Below are positions 46,196 through 55,034 of a stretch of 64,000 bases of DNA, one piece after another. Position numbers and translations under genes: made by a program. The stretch comes from Pantoea rwandensis (GTDB lineage: Bacteria > Pseudomonadota > Gammaproteobacteria > Enterobacterales > Enterobacteriaceae). The stretch lies in the NCBI RefSeq assembly GCF_000759475.1, contig NZ_CP009454.1, positions 434,001 to 498,000 of the forward strand, in the 5' to 3' direction. Under the pieces are notes generated by a model. The model had not been told where the DNA came from, did no database searches, and was given only the letters and a program-made list of their open reading frames with translations. Position 1 is the first letter of the stretch. The number at the start of each line of letters is the position of its first letter.

Positions 46196-47640
46196 TCCGC
46201 CGTTAATGACAGCTGGCACCACTCTGCCAGCTGTTTGATCGCCTGCTCCACTTCCGCATTCCAGCCAAAACCGGCATTCAGCCGGAAACAGTGATCGTAG
46301 CGATGATCGGTGGCAAAGATGTGCCCTGGCGCGATGCCGATGCCCGCGTTACGCGCCTTCAGAAACAGTGCGCGCACGTTTAACGACTGAATTGGCATTT
46401 CCACCCACAACACATAGCCGCCTTCCGGATCCGATACACGCGTACCCGCAGGGAAATAACGCAACACTGCCTGGCGCATATGGTGGATTTGATTCTTCAG
46501 CTCACGACGCAATTTGCGCAGATGCGCATCGTAGCCGCCGCTGCGCAGCAGTTCGGCAATCGCCGCTTGTGACAGCACCGAGGTGCCCATGCTGGTGGTG
46601 TATTTCAGCGAGGCGATTTTGCGCATGTAATTACTGCTGTGCACCCAGCCAATGCGGATACCGGGCGCCACCGTTTTCGAGAAGCCGCTGCACAGAATGG
46701 CATTCGGGCTGAAGGCGCGCATCGGGAACGGACGGCGATCGCCAAAGGCCGTATCACCAAAGATATCGTCCTCAATAATCACCACATCATTCTCATCGGC
46801 CTGACGCGCAATATAAGCCTTCTGCTCGTTGGGAATGCTTTTCCCCAGCGGATTATTGATGTTGTTGATGGTGAGATAGGCCTGCACCGCTTTACGCTGA
46901 AACAGCGCGGTGAGCTTGCTGACGTTAACATAACCTTCCGGCCCGGCTTCCACTTCAATCACGCGCAGATTGAGGTTATGCAGCATCTGCAACAGCACGA
47001 AGTAGCACGGCGATTCCACTGCCACGATATCACCGGGGCGGGTCGTGGCGCGCAGAGCCAGTGAGATAGCTTCGATGCAGCCGTTGGTGATCAGGATGTC
47101 ATCAGCGCTGATATTGCAGCCATAATCCACCGCGCGGCGTGCAATCTCGGCTTTGAGCGGCGCATAGCCGGTGCCTTTCACCGTGTTTCCGAGCAGCGCC
47201 GGTTTGCTGTAGCCCATCTGGCGCATCAGCAATCCAATTTTCTTGACCGGATAGAGCGAGATATCGCCATTGGCCAGATCCAGCCGCACACGACAATCGG
47301 AGCCCAGCATCGCCAGATGCAGCTCGGTTTGCTCATCCAGCGGGGCGACTTCACGCGGCTGTTCGCTGTGGATGGCTGCGGGTAACGCCCTGGGAACCTG
47401 ACGGGGTGCAACAAAAAAGCCGGACTTGGGACGCGCCACCGCATAGTGTTCATCCTCCAGCGTCCGTAATGTTTTCAGGGCGGTGGTCATGCTGACGCTG
47501 TACTGTGTCGCTAGTGTACGTACCGACGGTAAACGGCTATCGGGCGGCAACGATCCGCTGTGAATCGCCTGCTTTATCTGCTCTGCAATCTGACGGTAAC
47601 GACTACTCTGACTCTCCTGTTCACCCGTTCCATCCGCCAT
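46192..47640 (-). CDS. MocR/GntR-type regulator with aminotransferase domain
   Basis: A 482-residue regulator from the preferred start (ATG 47640, preceded by GGTGGAA); an in-frame ATG at 47679 adds 13 residues. The N-terminus is a GntR winged helix (RYRQIAEQIKQAIHSGSLPPDSRLPSVRTLATQYSVSMTTALKTL). The rest is a fold-type I aminotransferase domain with the PLP lysine in CSGFSKTVAPGIRIGW, as in PdxR, GabR and YdcR. MocR proteins sense PLP adducts of amines or amino acids. It is divergent from the biosynthetic cluster at 47823, so it is the best candidate for its regulator, perhaps sensing the amino acid product or precursor. Confidence 0.87.
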   Translation of the reverse strand: MADGTGEQESQSSRYRQIAEQIKQAIHSGSLPPDSRLPSVRTLATQYSVSMTTALKTLRTLEDEHYAVARPKSGFFVAPRQVPRALPAAIHSEQPREVAPLDEQTELHLAMLGSDCRVRLDLANGDISLYPVKKIGLLMRQMGYSKPALLGNTVKGTGYAPLKAEIARRAVDYGCNISADDILITNGCIEAISLALRATTRPGDIVAVESPCYFVLLQMLHNLNLRVIEVEAGPEGYVNVSKLTALFQRKAVQAYLTINNINNPLGKSIPNEQKAYIARQADENDVVIIEDDIFGDTAFGDRRPFPMRAFSPNAILCSGFSKTVAPGIRIGWVHSSNYMRKIASLKYTTSMGTSVLSQAAIAELLRSGGYDAHLRKLRRELKNQIHHMRQAVLRYFPAGTRVSDPEGGYVLWVEMPIQSLNVRALFLKARNAGIGIAPGHIFATDHRYDHCFRLNAGFGWNAEVEQAIKQLAEWCQLSLTAD

Positions 47641-47822
47641 CTGTTCCACCCTATATCGTGCTGATCTGTGCGTATCCATCAGATTACATTCAAAGTACTT
47701 TAGGCTGCATCTGTTTATTCAGCCTCAGACATTCATTCCGTTGCAACTTCGTGGCCCCTTTTCCTGCACGTTGCCGCCAGCACGGTAACGGCGATTTTAT
47801 TAGCCAAAGGATGAAGTGAAAA

Positions 47823-49289
47823 ATGAATAATCTGTCCACCATGATGAGAGAAATTGAAGGTTATCTCACGCCCGCGATCATCGATTCTGCTCAACGCTGT
47901 TCTCAACGCTTACTTGCCGCCCTGCCCGATAGCAAAAATCCCGCGAACAATCGCGTGCTGCTCGCCTATGGCGGCGGGAAAGACAGCAGCTATATGGTGG
48001 CGTATGTGCGCTACATTCAGGGGTTGATCTGGCAGCAGCAGGGCAGCACCTTCCAGCTGCGCATCAGCACCAATCGTCACGCGGCGATGAACGACAGCGT
48101 GATGGAGAATATCGACCGGGTATATCGTGCACTGCACATTCCGGGGGATGACTTTACCGAATGCCTGGTGACCGATGGCCTGCAAATCCGCCACTTCGAA
48201 CGCCATTTGCCAATGCCCGATAGCGTGCGTCAGCAGAATCGCAACGATGTGCTGATGAATGGCCATCGCTTCCGTGCCGATGCGCGTTCCACTTTCTGTA
48301 ACGCCTGCAACCTCAGCATGGTGAACTCGTTTGGCCTTGCCGCGCATTACGAGGGCGGCGTGGATGTGATCATCACCGGTGATTCGCCGCAGGAGCAAAC
48401 CGCTTACCTCGCCTGGGCTCGTCATCTTTCACGCCTGTTTGATGCGCCCGTTGCCGACAAATCACGCGGCTTTAGCGGCTTCCTGCAAACCCTCGATGGC
48501 GTGGCAGAACGCTATTTCGCCGACATTTACGGCGCCGATCAGGTTACCCCGGCCCATCGCATCACCTGGCAGCTGGCGCGCGATCCGCTGTTCTTCAACA
48601 TCTATCAGGACACCGCCTATGAAGCCGGTGCGCACTGGTCACTGCTCACTGAATTTATGCACTTCCGCTTTGATGAGCTGATGTTCAGCTTCTCTGAATC
48701 GGACTGCGGCAACCCGACGTTAATGGCACATATTCGCGGTCTGCGAGCGGAGACGCTGATGCAGCGTAGCTACGCCGAAGGCATTCGCGAATATGTGCGC
48801 TTTGCGCTCGGCCTGATGGAGAAGAAAGATTTCCCGCCGCAACTGATTGCGGAAATGGCGGCGCGTTATCAGGACGATGCGGCGATTGAACGTGCTCGCC
48901 AGCGTGCAGCACAGTTTGCCGAACAGGCCTTTGGCCTCAACGAAACCCAGCTGGTGTGCATGATCTATTCGCCGTTTATCGCGCAGGGCCACCAGCTCAA
49001 CGTCTGGCTGCAACAGCTCAACCAGGCACCCAATGAGCAGGCGGTGCGGGCGCTGCTGTGTGGCGATAGCGATGACCTGCTGCTGACTCAGCAGCTTGAG
49101 CACCTCTCCGGCCTGACCATTGCGCAGATGCGCCAGTGCTGGCGCAGTGCGCAGGTTAATACATTGCTGGATGGTACGCGCGGCGATGCGCTCTCACGCG
49201 TGCTGCGTTTCGATCCGCACAAAGCAGTGATTCAGGTCAACAACGGTGCCTTGCAAGACATCGTTACTGAAGTGATCTCCGGGCGATAA
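47823..49289 (+). CDS. PP-loop ATPase, probable amide-forming or thiolating enzyme of a biosynthetic cluster
   Basis: A 488-residue protein. RVLLAYGGGKDSSYMVAY (residues 44-61) is a PP-loop ATP pyrophosphatase motif, with GGGKDSS in place of the common SGGxDSS. A CxxC pair follows at C159/C162 (STFCNACN), as in zinc-binding or sulfur-handling PP-loop proteins. The remaining 250 residues, with many helices, do not resemble a family that I recognise. PP-loop proteins adenylate a carbonyl or nucleobase before amidation or thiolation. With a separate class II amidotransferase two genes on, it could be the synthetase half of a split amidotransferase. First gene of the cluster; AAGGATGAAG upstream. 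Confidence 0.72.
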   Translation: MNNLSTMMREIEGYLTPAIIDSAQRCSQRLLAALPDSKNPANNRVLLAYGGGKDSSYMVAYVRYIQGLIWQQQGSTFQLRISTNRHAAMNDSVMENIDRVYRALHIPGDDFTECLVTDGLQIRHFERHLPMPDSVRQQNRNDVLMNGHRFRADARSTFCNACNLSMVNSFGLAAHYEGGVDVIITGDSPQEQTAYLAWARHLSRLFDAPVADKSRGFSGFLQTLDGVAERYFADIYGADQVTPAHRITWQLARDPLFFNIYQDTAYEAGAHWSLLTEFMHFRFDELMFSFSESDCGNPTLMAHIRGLRAETLMQRSYAEGIREYVRFALGLMEKKDFPPQLIAEMAARYQDDAAIERARQRAAQFAEQAFGLNETQLVCMIYSPFIAQGHQLNVWLQQLNQAPNEQAVRALLCGDSDDLLLTQQLEHLSGLTIAQMRQCWRSAQVNTLLDGTRGDALSRVLRFDPHKAVIQVNNGALQDIVTEVISGR

Positions 49290-49306
49290 CCCGGTAAGGC
49301 GACGCG

Positions 49307-50584
49307 ATGAGAAAGATTTTCCTGCAGATTGGTGCCACGCGTGACGGGCAAAATCCGTACTGTGCGGTGGCAAAACGCGAGGGCTATTTTACCGTGCTGG
49401 CGGAGATGGGCGACTTTGTCGACTATCAAAGCTTAAGCATTCAGCTGCCGTTCGATCTGATTGTGCGTCTCGATCGCCCGGAAAATCCGTGGGATGTGTT
49501 ACAAGCCTGCCTGCGAGCGGGCTTACTGGAACATCCTCAGGTGGTACTGGCGGGCTTTGAAGCCTACAACACCAGCGCCGGTCGCGTGCGTGAACTGCTG
49601 GCCGGGCCGGATGCCGGCCCGAGCTTTATTCCGCCGGATAAGTACGCGCAGCGCATGGCTCTGCGTAAAGCCTGGCCGCGCTTCCCACAGCCGGAGTTTC
49701 GCTTCTTTGCCTCACCACTGAGCATTCGTGACGCGCGTGATGCGCTGCTGTTTCCCTGCGTGATCAAACCGGTGGATGGCGGCGGCGGATTAGGGATCTG
49801 GCTGGTGGAAGAGGCCAGCCAGCTCGATGCGGTAATCGGCAAGCTGGTGGAGACCATGAACTACGGCGGACGCGGCTTCAGCGGTTTTATCGTCGAAAGC
49901 TGGCTACCGGGCGACGAATATTCACTACAAGGTGTGGTGGATAACGGACACGCGGTGGCGCTGACCTGCTGCCAGAAGGTGATCGAGCACCACATAGATG
50001 CCGAAGGCTGTATCAGCTTTTACGAATCCGGCCATGTGGCGATGGCCGCGCAACAGCTGCCTGCGGCCTTTGCCAGTTTGATGAGCTTTTGCTGTGAGAC
50101 CTTTGGCTATCGCCAGGGTGCCTTCCACATCGATTTCATTATGGTGAACGGTGAACCGCACTTCCTGGAAATGGGTTTCCGTTTGTCGGGCATGGGCGTG
50201 GTGAATCTGGTCGAGGAAGTCACCGGTATCAACTGGGCAGAGGTGGCGTTTCAGATTGAAGCCGGGCGCGGTTTGCCTGTGCTGCACTTCCCGGAGCAAC
50301 CCCAGGCTATTGGCCGCCTGCGCCTGCGTCAGCGCCTGCAATTCGACGCTGCGGAGCGCTGGATCGCTGAACATCAGCGCGGTCAGCTACTGCCACCGCT
50401 CAATCTGCCCGCGCTTGCCGTCTCGCCGCGATCCTCGTTGTATGCCGATCTCACTCGCCATGCCGGTATTCTCGCCACCTTCCGTCTCGCGGCAGACAGC
50501 CGGGACGATGTGCTGGCCGTTTTCCAGCAGATTCTCGACGTTCCGTCTTTAGCCACCCGGAGAGATCTTCTATGTGCAGAATGA
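49307..50584 (+). CDS. ATP-grasp carboxylate-amine ligase
   Basis: A 425-residue ATP-grasp enzyme. The central domain shows the ATP-binding IKPVDGGGGLG (153-163) and the C-terminal metal site HIDF (274-277) with EMGFRLSG (288-295). The asparagine usual in the last motif (ExNxR) is glycine, but the glutamate and arginine remain. Such ligases join an acyl phosphate to an amine, as in dipeptide and antibiotic synthesis (for example in BacD or DdaF). It starts 17 bases after the PP-loop gene and overlaps the amidotransferase gene by 13 bases. Confidence 0.82.
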   Translation: MRKIFLQIGATRDGQNPYCAVAKREGYFTVLAEMGDFVDYQSLSIQLPFDLIVRLDRPENPWDVLQACLRAGLLEHPQVVLAGFEAYNTSAGRVRELLAGPDAGPSFIPPDKYAQRMALRKAWPRFPQPEFRFFASPLSIRDARDALLFPCVIKPVDGGGGLGIWLVEEASQLDAVIGKLVETMNYGGRGFSGFIVESWLPGDEYSLQGVVDNGHAVALTCCQKVIEHHIDAEGCISFYESGHVAMAAQQLPAAFASLMSFCCETFGYRQGAFHIDFIMVNGEPHFLEMGFRLSGMGVVNLVEEVTGINWAEVAFQIEAGRGLPVLHFPEQPQAIGRLRLRQRLQFDAAERWIAEHQRGQLLPPLNLPALAVSPRSSLYADLTRHAGILATFRLAADSRDDVLAVFQQILDVPSLATRRDLLCAE

Positions 50585-51282
50585 TTCTGGCATATGGCCA
50601 GTTTGATGCAGCCGCGGTACTGGACGCCGCTCGCGCGATGAGCTGCGGCGAAACCGCGACCCATGAGGGCCCGATTAAACAGCACCCGAATGGCTGGGGC
50701 TGTTTGTGGCTGGATCAGGGAAAGATGCGCACCCTGCATGGCACAGGCACTTTTGCGGATGCGCTGCCCGGCATTGATGTGGATGCTCTGCGTCATAGCC
50801 GTTTTCTGGCGGTGCATGTGCGCCACGCCACGCTGAGCAAAAATCATGGCATCGAGTTTTCTCATCCGCTGTGGCGTACCAGCGGTGCTACACAGTGGTA
50901 CATGATGCACAACGGCTTTTTACCCACGGTTTATGCGCAACTGGGCATGGCGGAATCGCGCTTTGACTCCGCCGAATACCTGGAATACATCGTCGATCAG
51001 GTGACGCCTGCCGATTTTACCCGTGACTACCTGCGCAGCAAGATGGCGCGCGTGGCACCGGGCGGCAGTGCGGCTAATGCGATTTTTGTCACCCGGGATA
51101 AAGCCTGGGCGTGGCAGTGGCATCCCGATGACACCCCTTATCCTGACTATTTCACGTTGCACCATTATCAAAACAACAGCACCACTTTTATCTCTTCTGA
51201 ACCTATTGCTGCACTGGGCACGGCGTCTGACTGGCGTCGCATGAACAACCATGAACTTCATGAATTTCCACTTGGGGAGTGA
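50572..51282 (+). CDS. Class II glutamine amidotransferase (Ntn hydrolase)
   Basis: A 236-residue stand-alone class II glutaminase. The nucleophile is Cys2, exposed on removal of Met1 (MCRMILAYG). HPNGWGCLWLD, HVRHATLSKNHGIEFSHPL and WYMMHNG match the conserved glutamine-binding residues (Asn-Gly-Trp-Gly, the Arg-His-Ala loop and His-Asn-Gly oxyanion hole). It would release ammonia from glutamine for a partner enzyme, most likely the PP-loop ATPase or ATP-grasp ligase of the cluster. No synthetase domain is fused to it. Confidence 0.86.
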   Translation: MCRMILAYGQFDAAAVLDAARAMSCGETATHEGPIKQHPNGWGCLWLDQGKMRTLHGTGTFADALPGIDVDALRHSRFLAVHVRHATLSKNHGIEFSHPLWRTSGATQWYMMHNGFLPTVYAQLGMAESRFDSAEYLEYIVDQVTPADFTRDYLRSKMARVAPGGSAANAIFVTRDKAWAWQWHPDDTPYPDYFTLHHYQNNSTTFISSEPIAALGTASDWRRMNNHELHEFPLGE

Positions 51283-51287
51283 TCAGC

Positions 51288-52088
51288 ATGGCCATTTTCA
51301 ATCAGATACGCGTTATCCATCCAAAAATGTTCGTCGAAAGCACCTGGCTGGATGACATCGTGACCGCGCGCGTGCCGCTGTTGGTGCTGCGCAATTTCCT
51401 GACGCCTGAAGTGCGTGAAGCGGTGGTGGACGATCTGCAACAGTGCCGCGATCACGTGCGCGTCTCGCGCTATCCGAATGGCGCACTGACCACGCTCGGC
51501 CCCTATCTGGCTAAACACACTCGCGCACCAGAAAATTACTTCACCGAGCTGCGCGACATCCAGCCTGCTCTGCCACCGTCACTGCACTGCCTGCGCGATC
51601 AGGTTTACAACTGGGTGAAGCACTCATTGCGTCTGGAGAGTCTGCACACTGCCCGCGAGCCGGAGTTGGGCGATTATGCGGGTTCGATTGTGCGCTTTCA
51701 TGCCAACGGCGTCGCCAATCCACTGCATAACGACAACATCGTACGCGATGCCGCGGGCAGTGGTTTGGCCGTCACCAACATCCTGCACCAACTGAGCTGT
51801 GTGGTCTGTTTGCAGGAGTGTCACGCGGGCGGGGAACTGCGGATATTCAACAAGAAGTGGCATCCGGTGGATGAGCGCTTCAAAACGCCAGGTGAACTCG
51901 GCTATCAGACTGGCGTCATTGAGCAAAGCGAGGCGTGTGAGTTCTCCCCACGCAGCGGCGATATCTATCTGTTTAATCCTGCGTTTTATCACGAGATTGA
52001 TCGCGTGGAAGGCGACACGCGCATCACCATGGGCTTTTTCTTTGGCCTGACCGACAAAAAAATGAAGCACGCCATTGCCTGGAGTTAA
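51288..52088 (+). CDS. Fe(II)/2-oxoglutarate-dependent oxygenase
   Basis: A 266-residue double-stranded beta-helix enzyme. The facial triad is visible: H147 and D149 (PLHNDNI), H235 (PAFYHEID), and R245 (GDTRITMG) to bind 2-oxoglutarate. These enzymes hydroxylate, desaturate, epoxidise or halogenate; the H-x-D (not H-x-G) triad argues against halogenation. ATG 51288 is preferred over GTG 51279 because GGGGAG is correctly spaced. It probably tailors the amino acid made by the cluster. Confidence 0.84.
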   Translation: MAIFNQIRVIHPKMFVESTWLDDIVTARVPLLVLRNFLTPEVREAVVDDLQQCRDHVRVSRYPNGALTTLGPYLAKHTRAPENYFTELRDIQPALPPSLHCLRDQVYNWVKHSLRLESLHTAREPELGDYAGSIVRFHANGVANPLHNDNIVRDAAGSGLAVTNILHQLSCVVCLQECHAGGELRIFNKKWHPVDERFKTPGELGYQTGVIEQSEACEFSPRSGDIYLFNPAFYHEIDRVEGDTRITMGFFFGLTDKKMKHAIAWS

Positions 52089-52115
52089 TGCCGGGCCTTC
52101 GACGAGGAGAGGAAG

Positions 52116-52616
52116 ATGAATACCTTTGAAAAAATCACCGCCCTGCTTGATCAACACCACGCGGACTATCGCGTGGTGGAGCATGAGGCCATCGGCCAGA
52201 CCGATGTGATCAGCAGCATTCGCGGCAACGATCTCAATCAGGCGGCCAAAGCGATGGTGCTGGAAGTCACGATGCCGGACGGCGCCGATGCGCGCTACCT
52301 GCTGGCGATTGTACCAGGTGATTGCAAGATCAACTTCAAAAGTGCCGCGCGCGCCATTGGCGGCAAGAAGTCGAGCTTTGCCGCGCCAGAGAAAGCGCAG
52401 GATCTGACGCAGTGTGTGATGGGCGCGGTGCCGCCCTTTAGTTTTGATGACCGACTGGCGTTGCGCGTCGATACGCGCCTGCGTGATGTCGGCACGCTGT
52501 GGTTTAACGCCGGTGCGCTGGAACGTTCCGTGGCGCTGAATGTGGATGATTTTTTTCGTGTTGTCGGCGATGACTGTTGTGCAGACATTGCCACTCCGAT
52601 GACGGCGACTGCCTGA
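52116..52616 (+). CDS. YbaK/ProX-type aminoacyl-tRNA deacylase
   Basis: A 166-residue protein of the YbaK/EbsC editing family (a central KAMVLEVTM...LLAIVPGDCKINFKSAARAIGGKKSSFAAPEKAQDLT, with the conserved lysine and GxxP-like VMGAVPPFSF). Members hydrolyse mischarged tRNA such as Cys-tRNA(Pro) or Ala-tRNA(Pro). Inside a biosynthetic operon this suggests protection against charging of the product, an amino acid analogue, on tRNA. Starts 27 bases after the oxygenase gene with GAGGAGAGG upstream. Confidence 0.82.
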   Translation: MNTFEKITALLDQHHADYRVVEHEAIGQTDVISSIRGNDLNQAAKAMVLEVTMPDGADARYLLAIVPGDCKINFKSAARAIGGKKSSFAAPEKAQDLTQCVMGAVPPFSFDDRLALRVDTRLRDVGTLWFNAGALERSVALNVDDFFRVVGDDCCADIATPMTATA

Positions 52617-52639
52617 AACGGCTGCAGTAAGGAACGAGT

Positions 52640-53545
52640 ATGTCAGTAAAAGATATGATGTTAGCCCTGTGCGTGGTGGTGGTGTGGGGCGTGAATTTCG
52701 TGGTGATCAAACTGGGCCTGCACGATATGCCGCCGTTTCTGCTGGCGGGATTGCGTTTTGCGTTAGTGGCGTTTCCGGCGATCTTCTTTGTGAAGCGGCC
52801 GCAGATCCCTTTGCGCTGGCTGATTGTGTACGGCATGACCATCAGCTTTGGTCAGTTCGCTTTCTTGTTTCTGGCGATCAAACTCGGCATGCCAGCAGGA
52901 CTGGCCTCTCTGGTGTTACAGGCGCAGGCGTTCTTTACGCTGCTGCTGGGGGCTTTATTGCTGGCGGAAAAACTGCGCTGGAACCACATCGCCGGGATTT
53001 TGGTGGCGACACTTGGCATGTTTATGCTGGCAACAGCGGGCATGGAGGGGCAAACCACTGCTGGGATTACGCTGACCACCATGATGCTGACGCTGGCGGC
53101 GGCGCTGTCGTGGGGACTGGGCAATATCACCAACAAGATCATATTGCGTAACCGTAAGGTGCCGGTAATGTCGCTGGTGGTGTGGAGTGCACTGGTGCCG
53201 ATCGTGCCCTTTTTCGCCTGCTCATGGTGGTTCGATGGCGAGGCAGCGATCGTCACCAGTCTGCTGCATATCTCGTTGCAGACTCTACTGGCGCTGATTT
53301 ATCTCGCGTTTATTGCCACCATTGTCGGCTATGCGATCTGGGGCAATCTGCTCGGTCGCTATGAGACCTGGCGTGTTGCGCCGCTGTCACTGCTGGTGCC
53401 AGTGGTGGGCATCCTCAGTGCCGCGCTGGTGCTCGACGAGACCTTGTCAGCGCAGGAGATTCTCGGCGCATCGGTGATTATACTCGGCCTGCTGGTAAAC
53501 GTGTTTGGCGGGATGGTAAGCCAGCGATTATGGGTGCGCACCTGA
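52640..53545 (+). CDS. EamA/RhaT-family amino acid exporter
   Basis: A 301-residue, ten-helix exporter (two EamA repeats) close to E. coli EamA (YdeD), which exports O-acetylserine and cysteine: N-terminal LALCVVVVWGVNFVVIKLGLHDMPPFLLAGLRF and C-terminal LLGRYETWRVAPLSLLVPVVGILSAALVLDE are highly alike. Last gene of the cluster, so it probably expels the product. AAGGAACGAG precedes the ATG. Downstream, its probable terminator has been split by an IS element. Confidence 0.88.
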   Translation: MSVKDMMLALCVVVVWGVNFVVIKLGLHDMPPFLLAGLRFALVAFPAIFFVKRPQIPLRWLIVYGMTISFGQFAFLFLAIKLGMPAGLASLVLQAQAFFTLLLGALLLAEKLRWNHIAGILVATLGMFMLATAGMEGQTTAGITLTTMMLTLAAALSWGLGNITNKIILRNRKVPVMSLVVWSALVPIVPFFACSWWFDGEAAIVTSLLHISLQTLLALIYLAFIATIVGYAIWGNLLGRYETWRVAPLSLLVPVVGILSAALVLDETLSAQEILGASVIILGLLVNVFGGMVSQRLWVRT

Positions 53546-53564
53546 TCGACAGAAACAAAAACGC

Positions 53565-53576
53565 CGCATTTCTGCG
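53565..53576. repeat. IS target-site duplication, left copy
   Basis: CGCATTTCTGCG, repeated exactly at 54998-55009 on the other side of the IS. Twelve bases fits the 11-13 bp duplications made by IS4-family elements. The joined original site has outward arms AAAACGCCGCA and TGCGGCGTTTT around TTTC, a hairpin terminator. Confidence 0.9.
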
Positions 53577-54997
53577 TAATGCTTGTCAGTTAAGATCTTA
53601 ATGGAGGCCGCAACGGATAACGTTGCGGCTTCTTTTTTACCGCCCTTGGGTAATGCCGCACTCTTCTTTCTGGCAGCACCAGCCCTGGCGCCATCGCCAT
53701 TACCTCTTCCATTATCCGCGGTATTTTTCCCGGTGAGATGCCCGGTAGCAGGCTCAGATGACTTCTCAGATACAGTGCGGACTGCTTAAAACTCATCTGA
53801 TAAGGTTCCACGCCTTTCAGGCTGTACGCCATCTGCGCCATCATGAACCTCAGAAGGTTATAGGCTAGGACCACGCCCCACAGCTCCTGACGCACAAGTT
53901 CTGGCTTTTTGCTTCTCAGCGTCAGCTCATTATTCAGCAGGTGTTGTTTCATCTCGCGGAACCCATGCTCTATTTCCCAGCGATGGCCGTATAAATCCAC
54001 GACATCTGCTTTGGGATACCTCAGGGGATCGCACATGGATGTCAGGATTTGAACCGTTTTTCCGTTGAGTTCTTTGCTGATAAGCCTTGCCGTCAGCGTG
54101 TCCGCAGCTCCCTGCCATTTTTTCTTCGCCTGCGGCGACAGCTTTAATTCCACCAACGCCTGCCCGGCCCCTAAGCTACGGACTATACGGTACTGTGCTC
54201 CTTTGCGCAGCGGCAGCATCCAGTGTCTTTCCGTTCCCGCTGACTGCCAGGCGTGCAGCAGACCCAGCGCGTAAAAACCTTTATCAAAGAGGGTCAGAGA
54301 GTGGTCGGGGGTCTGTGGGATAAGCTGAGCGGCAAGATCGGCTTCGCCGGCAGCTGAGACGCTGTCGAACGCTGCTGCTGACAGCAGGTGACTGGTGACT
54401 TCCATCTGACAGACCATTCGCACCTGCGGCCACTCAGAGCACTTATTAATATTGGCCGTTCGCCCGAAGGCGGCATCATTCTCTGGTGTGTCAGGGGTAC
54501 GCCATACGGTGCCATCCACCGCCATCAGAGTCAGTCCGTTCCAGTGCGACAGCGGTGTCTTTTCAAACCACAGGCGCTGCGTTTTCTCAAACATTAACCG
54601 GATAACATCTTCTCCAAATCGCTGCCGGGCCTGCACAACCGCGCTGGGCGCAACAAAGGGCCTTTTCCCCGGCAGAAGGATATCCAGGTGTGAGACGAGC
54701 TGAGTCATCGAATGGGAGCGAAAAAGTGCCATGCCCGTCACTGCCCAGACCATCATTTCCATCGACAACCTGCGCTTACGTAACGTTACTGTCCCGGTAT
54801 CCGCGAGACACTCGTCAATAAGTTCAGGAGAAAGGAGATCAGAAAGCGTCGAGAACTCCTGAGGAGTAAAGTTATGAACAATATCGAGAGCCTGACTGAG
54901 AAGCATAAAAAAATCCGTAATCCCTGAGAGATTACGGATTCTTGCAGAACTGTTGGATCGTTCAACCGATCATTTTTGTCTTAACTGATCGGCATTA
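53577..54997 (-). mobile_element. IS4-family insertion sequence, complete
   Basis: The element is 1421 bp, with terminal inverted repeats TAATGCTTGTCAGTTAAGA at the left end and TAATGCCGATCAGTTAAGA (read inward) at the right, and flanked by an exact 12-bp direct duplication. It holds one intact transposase gene on the minus strand. Intact ends, gene and duplication mean a recent, probably still active copy. Confidence 0.92.
53590..54906 (-). CDS. IS4-family transposase
   Basis: A 438-residue DDE transposase, in the size range of IS4 InsG (442) and clearly related to it: [61 protein letters not shown] (first Asp), [14 protein letters not shown] (second Asp) and [40 protein letters not shown] with the Y-(2)-R-(3)-E-(6)-K signature and catalytic Glu. 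The frame is complete, so the protein should be functional. Confidence 0.95.
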   Translation of the reverse strand: MLLSQALDIVHNFTPQEFSTLSDLLSPELIDECLADTGTVTLRKRRLSMEMMVWAVTGMALFRSHSMTQLVSHLDILLPGKRPFVAPSAVVQARQRFGEDVIRLMFEKTQRLWFEKTPLSHWNGLTLMAVDGTVWRTPDTPENDAAFGRTANINKCSEWPQVRMVCQMEVTSHLLSAAAFDSVSAAGEADLAAQLIPQTPDHSLTLFDKGFYALGLLHAWQSAGTERHWMLPLRKGAQYRIVRSLGAGQALVELKLSPQAKKKWQGAADTLTARLISKELNGKTVQILTSMCDPLRYPKADVVDLYGHRWEIEHGFREMKQHLLNNELTLRSKKPELVRQELWGVVLAYNLLRFMMAQMAYSLKGVEPYQMSFKQSALYLRSHLSLLPGISPGKIPRIMEEVMAMAPGLVLPERRVRHYPRAVKKKPQRYPLRPPLRS

Positions 54998-55009
54998 CGC
55001 ATTTCTGCG
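54998..55009. repeat. IS target-site duplication, right copy
   Basis: Exact copy of the 12 bases at 53565-53576. The following GCGTTTTCTTC completes the right half of the disrupted terminator that would have served both the exporter gene and ibpA. Confidence 0.9.
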
Positions 55010-55034
55010 GCGTTTTCTTCTCAACACAATATCC

